From NCBI GenBank assembly GCA_947581885.1, contig CANPWF010000085.1, forward strand, positions 1 to 7,109: a DNA stretch of 7,109 nucleotides, written 5' to 3'. The DNA is from an uncultured Clostridia bacterium (GTDB taxonomy: Bacteria > Bacillota > Clostridia > Christensenellales > Borkfalkiaceae). Shown piece by piece: positions 6,155 to 7,109 of the stretch; position 1 is the first letter of the stretch, and every line of letters starts with the position of its first letter. A program made the position numbers and the translations under genes. The notes beneath the pieces were generated by a model. It saw only the letters and a program-made list of their open reading frames with translations. It was not told the origin of the DNA and ran no database searches.

Positions 6155-6189
6155 GCGCAATGCGGAAAGCGCGGCTTTCCGGAATGCGC
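6155..6189 (-). other. Hairpin at the GH32 stop codon
   Basis: The core is a perfect 8-base stem, CGGAAAGC / GCTTTCCG with a 3-base loop (6163-6181). It is extended by an outer GCGCA / TGCGC pairing (6155-6159 with 6185-6189) across two mismatches. The structure ends at the TAG stop. It lacks a T tract, so it is more likely a 3'-end stabilising element than a terminator by itself. Confidence 0.5.
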
Positions 6190-7109
6190 TATACCACGAT
6201 GTCGTACTTATCGAGGGTGATGAGTTTCGCGGGGCCGCCCTCGGCGAAGAATACGATCCCCTCTCCGTCCGAATAGACGTTGCCCGTCATCGTCCGCTCG
6301 CCGCCGTTCAAAAAGACTTCGCAACTCGTCACGTCGAGGAAGATGCGCATGGACAGCCGATTGTCTGCGATGTTCACCTTGACACTGCGCACCGCGGCGT
6401 CCTTCTCCTCCGCGTCGTGCGTGATCTCCGTGCCCATGCGGGAGCGGTCGAAGATCACCCTGTCCTTTTCGCGGTCGTAATAGATGCGGGCGTCGTGCTC
6501 CCCTTTCTGATACAGTTTGACGCCCACCCTCTGCGCCGTGCCGAGGTCGAACGTGATGCACAGTTCGATCTTCGTGCCGTTGACTTTGCTGAGTTCGTTG
6601 CGGGCGCCGAGCGCGACGTTGCCGAAGTGGATAGGATTCCAGCGGTAACGCTCGATCTCGCGGACGGGGCTCTGAAAAAGTTTCCCGTCCTTTACGGTGA
6701 GTTCGCGCGGCAGGGTCATGGAGCCCGTCCAGCCGTGTTTTGCCGTGGGGAAACACCGCTCCCACATCTGCATCCACGCGATCATCACGATGCGGCCGTC
6801 CCGCGTTTTGAGGGTCTGGGGGGCGTAAAAATCAAAGCCGCCGTCGATCTCATCCTCTACGCTCTGCGCAAACGTGCCGCGCGCCTCGTCGAACTTCCCG
6901 AGCACGTAGATGGCGGACTGCACGTTCTCGAACCGCCAATCCTCGGTGCGGTAGCCCTGCGGGCTCGCAAGCATGACGTCGTAGCCGCCGAGTTCAAAGA
7001 AATCGGGGCATTCGTAGATGCCGCGGGTCGTGCGGGTATCCCTGCGGATGCAGTTCACGAACGACCAATGCACGAGGTCCTCCGAGCGGTACAGAAGAAT
7101 TGCCCCCTC
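6189..7109 (-). CDS. GH32 beta-fructosidase / sucrose-6-phosphate hydrolase, 5' end outside the window (partial)
   Basis: About 306 C-terminal residues are visible. The frame is open through the right edge; the GTG at 7073 is an internal Val (EDLVHW), not a start. GH32 enzymes hydrolyse beta-fructosyl bonds in sucrose, sucrose-6-phosphate or fructans. Diagnostic motifs are ILLYRSEDLVHW at the start of the visible part, YECPDFF with the acid/base Glu at visible residue 33, DGGFDFYAPQT, and GWTGSMTLPRELT. A beta-sandwich module typical of GH32 follows and includes SMRIFLDVTSCEVFLNGGERTMTGNVYS split over its strands. The nucleophile motif (WMNDPNG) lies outside the window. No signal peptide can be judged. 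The exact substrate cannot be told from this part. A terminator follows, so it is not part of the kinase/phosphatase operon. It probably belongs to a sugar-use locus extending to the right. Confidence 0.92.
   Translation of the reverse strand, partial: EGAILLYRSEDLVHWSFVNCIRRDTRTTRGIYECPDFFELGGYDVMLASPQGYRTEDWRFENVQSAIYVLGKFDEARGTFAQSVEDEIDGGFDFYAPQTLKTRDGRIVMIAWMQMWERCFPTAKHGWTGSMTLPRELTVKDGKLFQSPVREIERYRWNPIHFGNVALGARNELSKVNGTKIELCITFDLGTAQRVGVKLYQKGEHDARIYYDREKDRVIFDRSRMGTEITHDAEEKDAAVRSVKVNIADNRLSMRIFLDVTSCEVFLNGGERTMTGNVYSDGEGIVFFAEGGPAKLITLDKYDIVV

Larger units (their letters stand above)
5826..6188. other. Intergenic region between the GH32 gene and the operon
   Basis: This stretch of about 360 bases holds no convincing gene. 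From right to left it contains a hairpin at the GH32 stop, a terminator, about 160 bases (roughly 5955-6113) in which I see no coding signal, then the candidate upstream promoter and the main operon promoter. Small inverted repeats such as TCCGC-AA-GCGGA (6053-6064) and a direct repeat GCCGATGC (6100-6107 and 6129-6136) are present but weak. An operator or small RNA cannot be excluded. Confidence 0.6.

Noticed and set aside
7071..7073. GTG as the start of the GH32 gene
   Set aside because: The frame stays open to the window edge with GH32-typical sequence upstream (ILLYRSEDL), so this codon is an internal valine.
1..7109. CRISPR array, tRNA, rRNA or insertion sequence
   Set aside because: No regularly spaced repeats, tRNA-like cloverleaf, rRNA sequence or transposase-like protein was seen on either strand.

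Overview
The window looks like a chromosomal segment of a bacterium, most likely of Bacillota/Clostridia type. It has consensus-like sigma-A promoter elements, strong purine-rich ribosome binding sites (AAGGAG, GGAGGA), and AT-rich leaders between fairly GC-rich genes. This taxonomic guess is an inference; no rRNA or marker gene is present. All six supported genes lie on the minus strand, so transcription runs from high to low coordinates.

Right-hand part (7109 to about 6114): the C-terminal part of a GH32 family beta-fructosidase (invertase / sucrose-6-phosphate hydrolase type) enters from beyond the window edge and stops at 6189. A hairpin and then a strong, potentially bidirectional rho-independent terminator follow it. 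This unit looks independent of the rest.

Middle and left part (about 5955 to 1): a compact five-gene operon. A gene-free, AT-rich stretch carries a very good extended -10 promoter (5871-5899) and a weaker possible second one (5927-5954). The order of transcription is: (1) a 284-residue HExxH zinc metallopeptidase-like protein; (2) a 234-residue von Willebrand factor A (VWA) protein with a MIDAS metal site; (3) a 521-residue Ser/Thr-type protein kinase with three C-terminal repeats; (4) a 764-residue PP2C-type phosphatase with a long helical C-terminal extension; (5) a zinc-ribbon protein cut by the left edge. Gaps are 44, 33, -4 (ATGA overlap) and 26 bases, so co-expression is very likely.

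VWA + kinase + PP2C is the composition of the TerY-phosphorylation (TerY-P) triad. From memory, this triad was defined by comparative genomics of Ter stress systems and later included among experimentally tested anti-phage systems. The kinase and phosphatase would set opposing phosphorylation states, with the VWA protein as metal-dependent scaffold or target. The metallopeptidase at the head and the zinc-ribbon protein at the tail are not core members known to me. They are the best candidates for the novel part: a phospho-switch controlling a proteolytic effector, or a sensor. That last step is inference.
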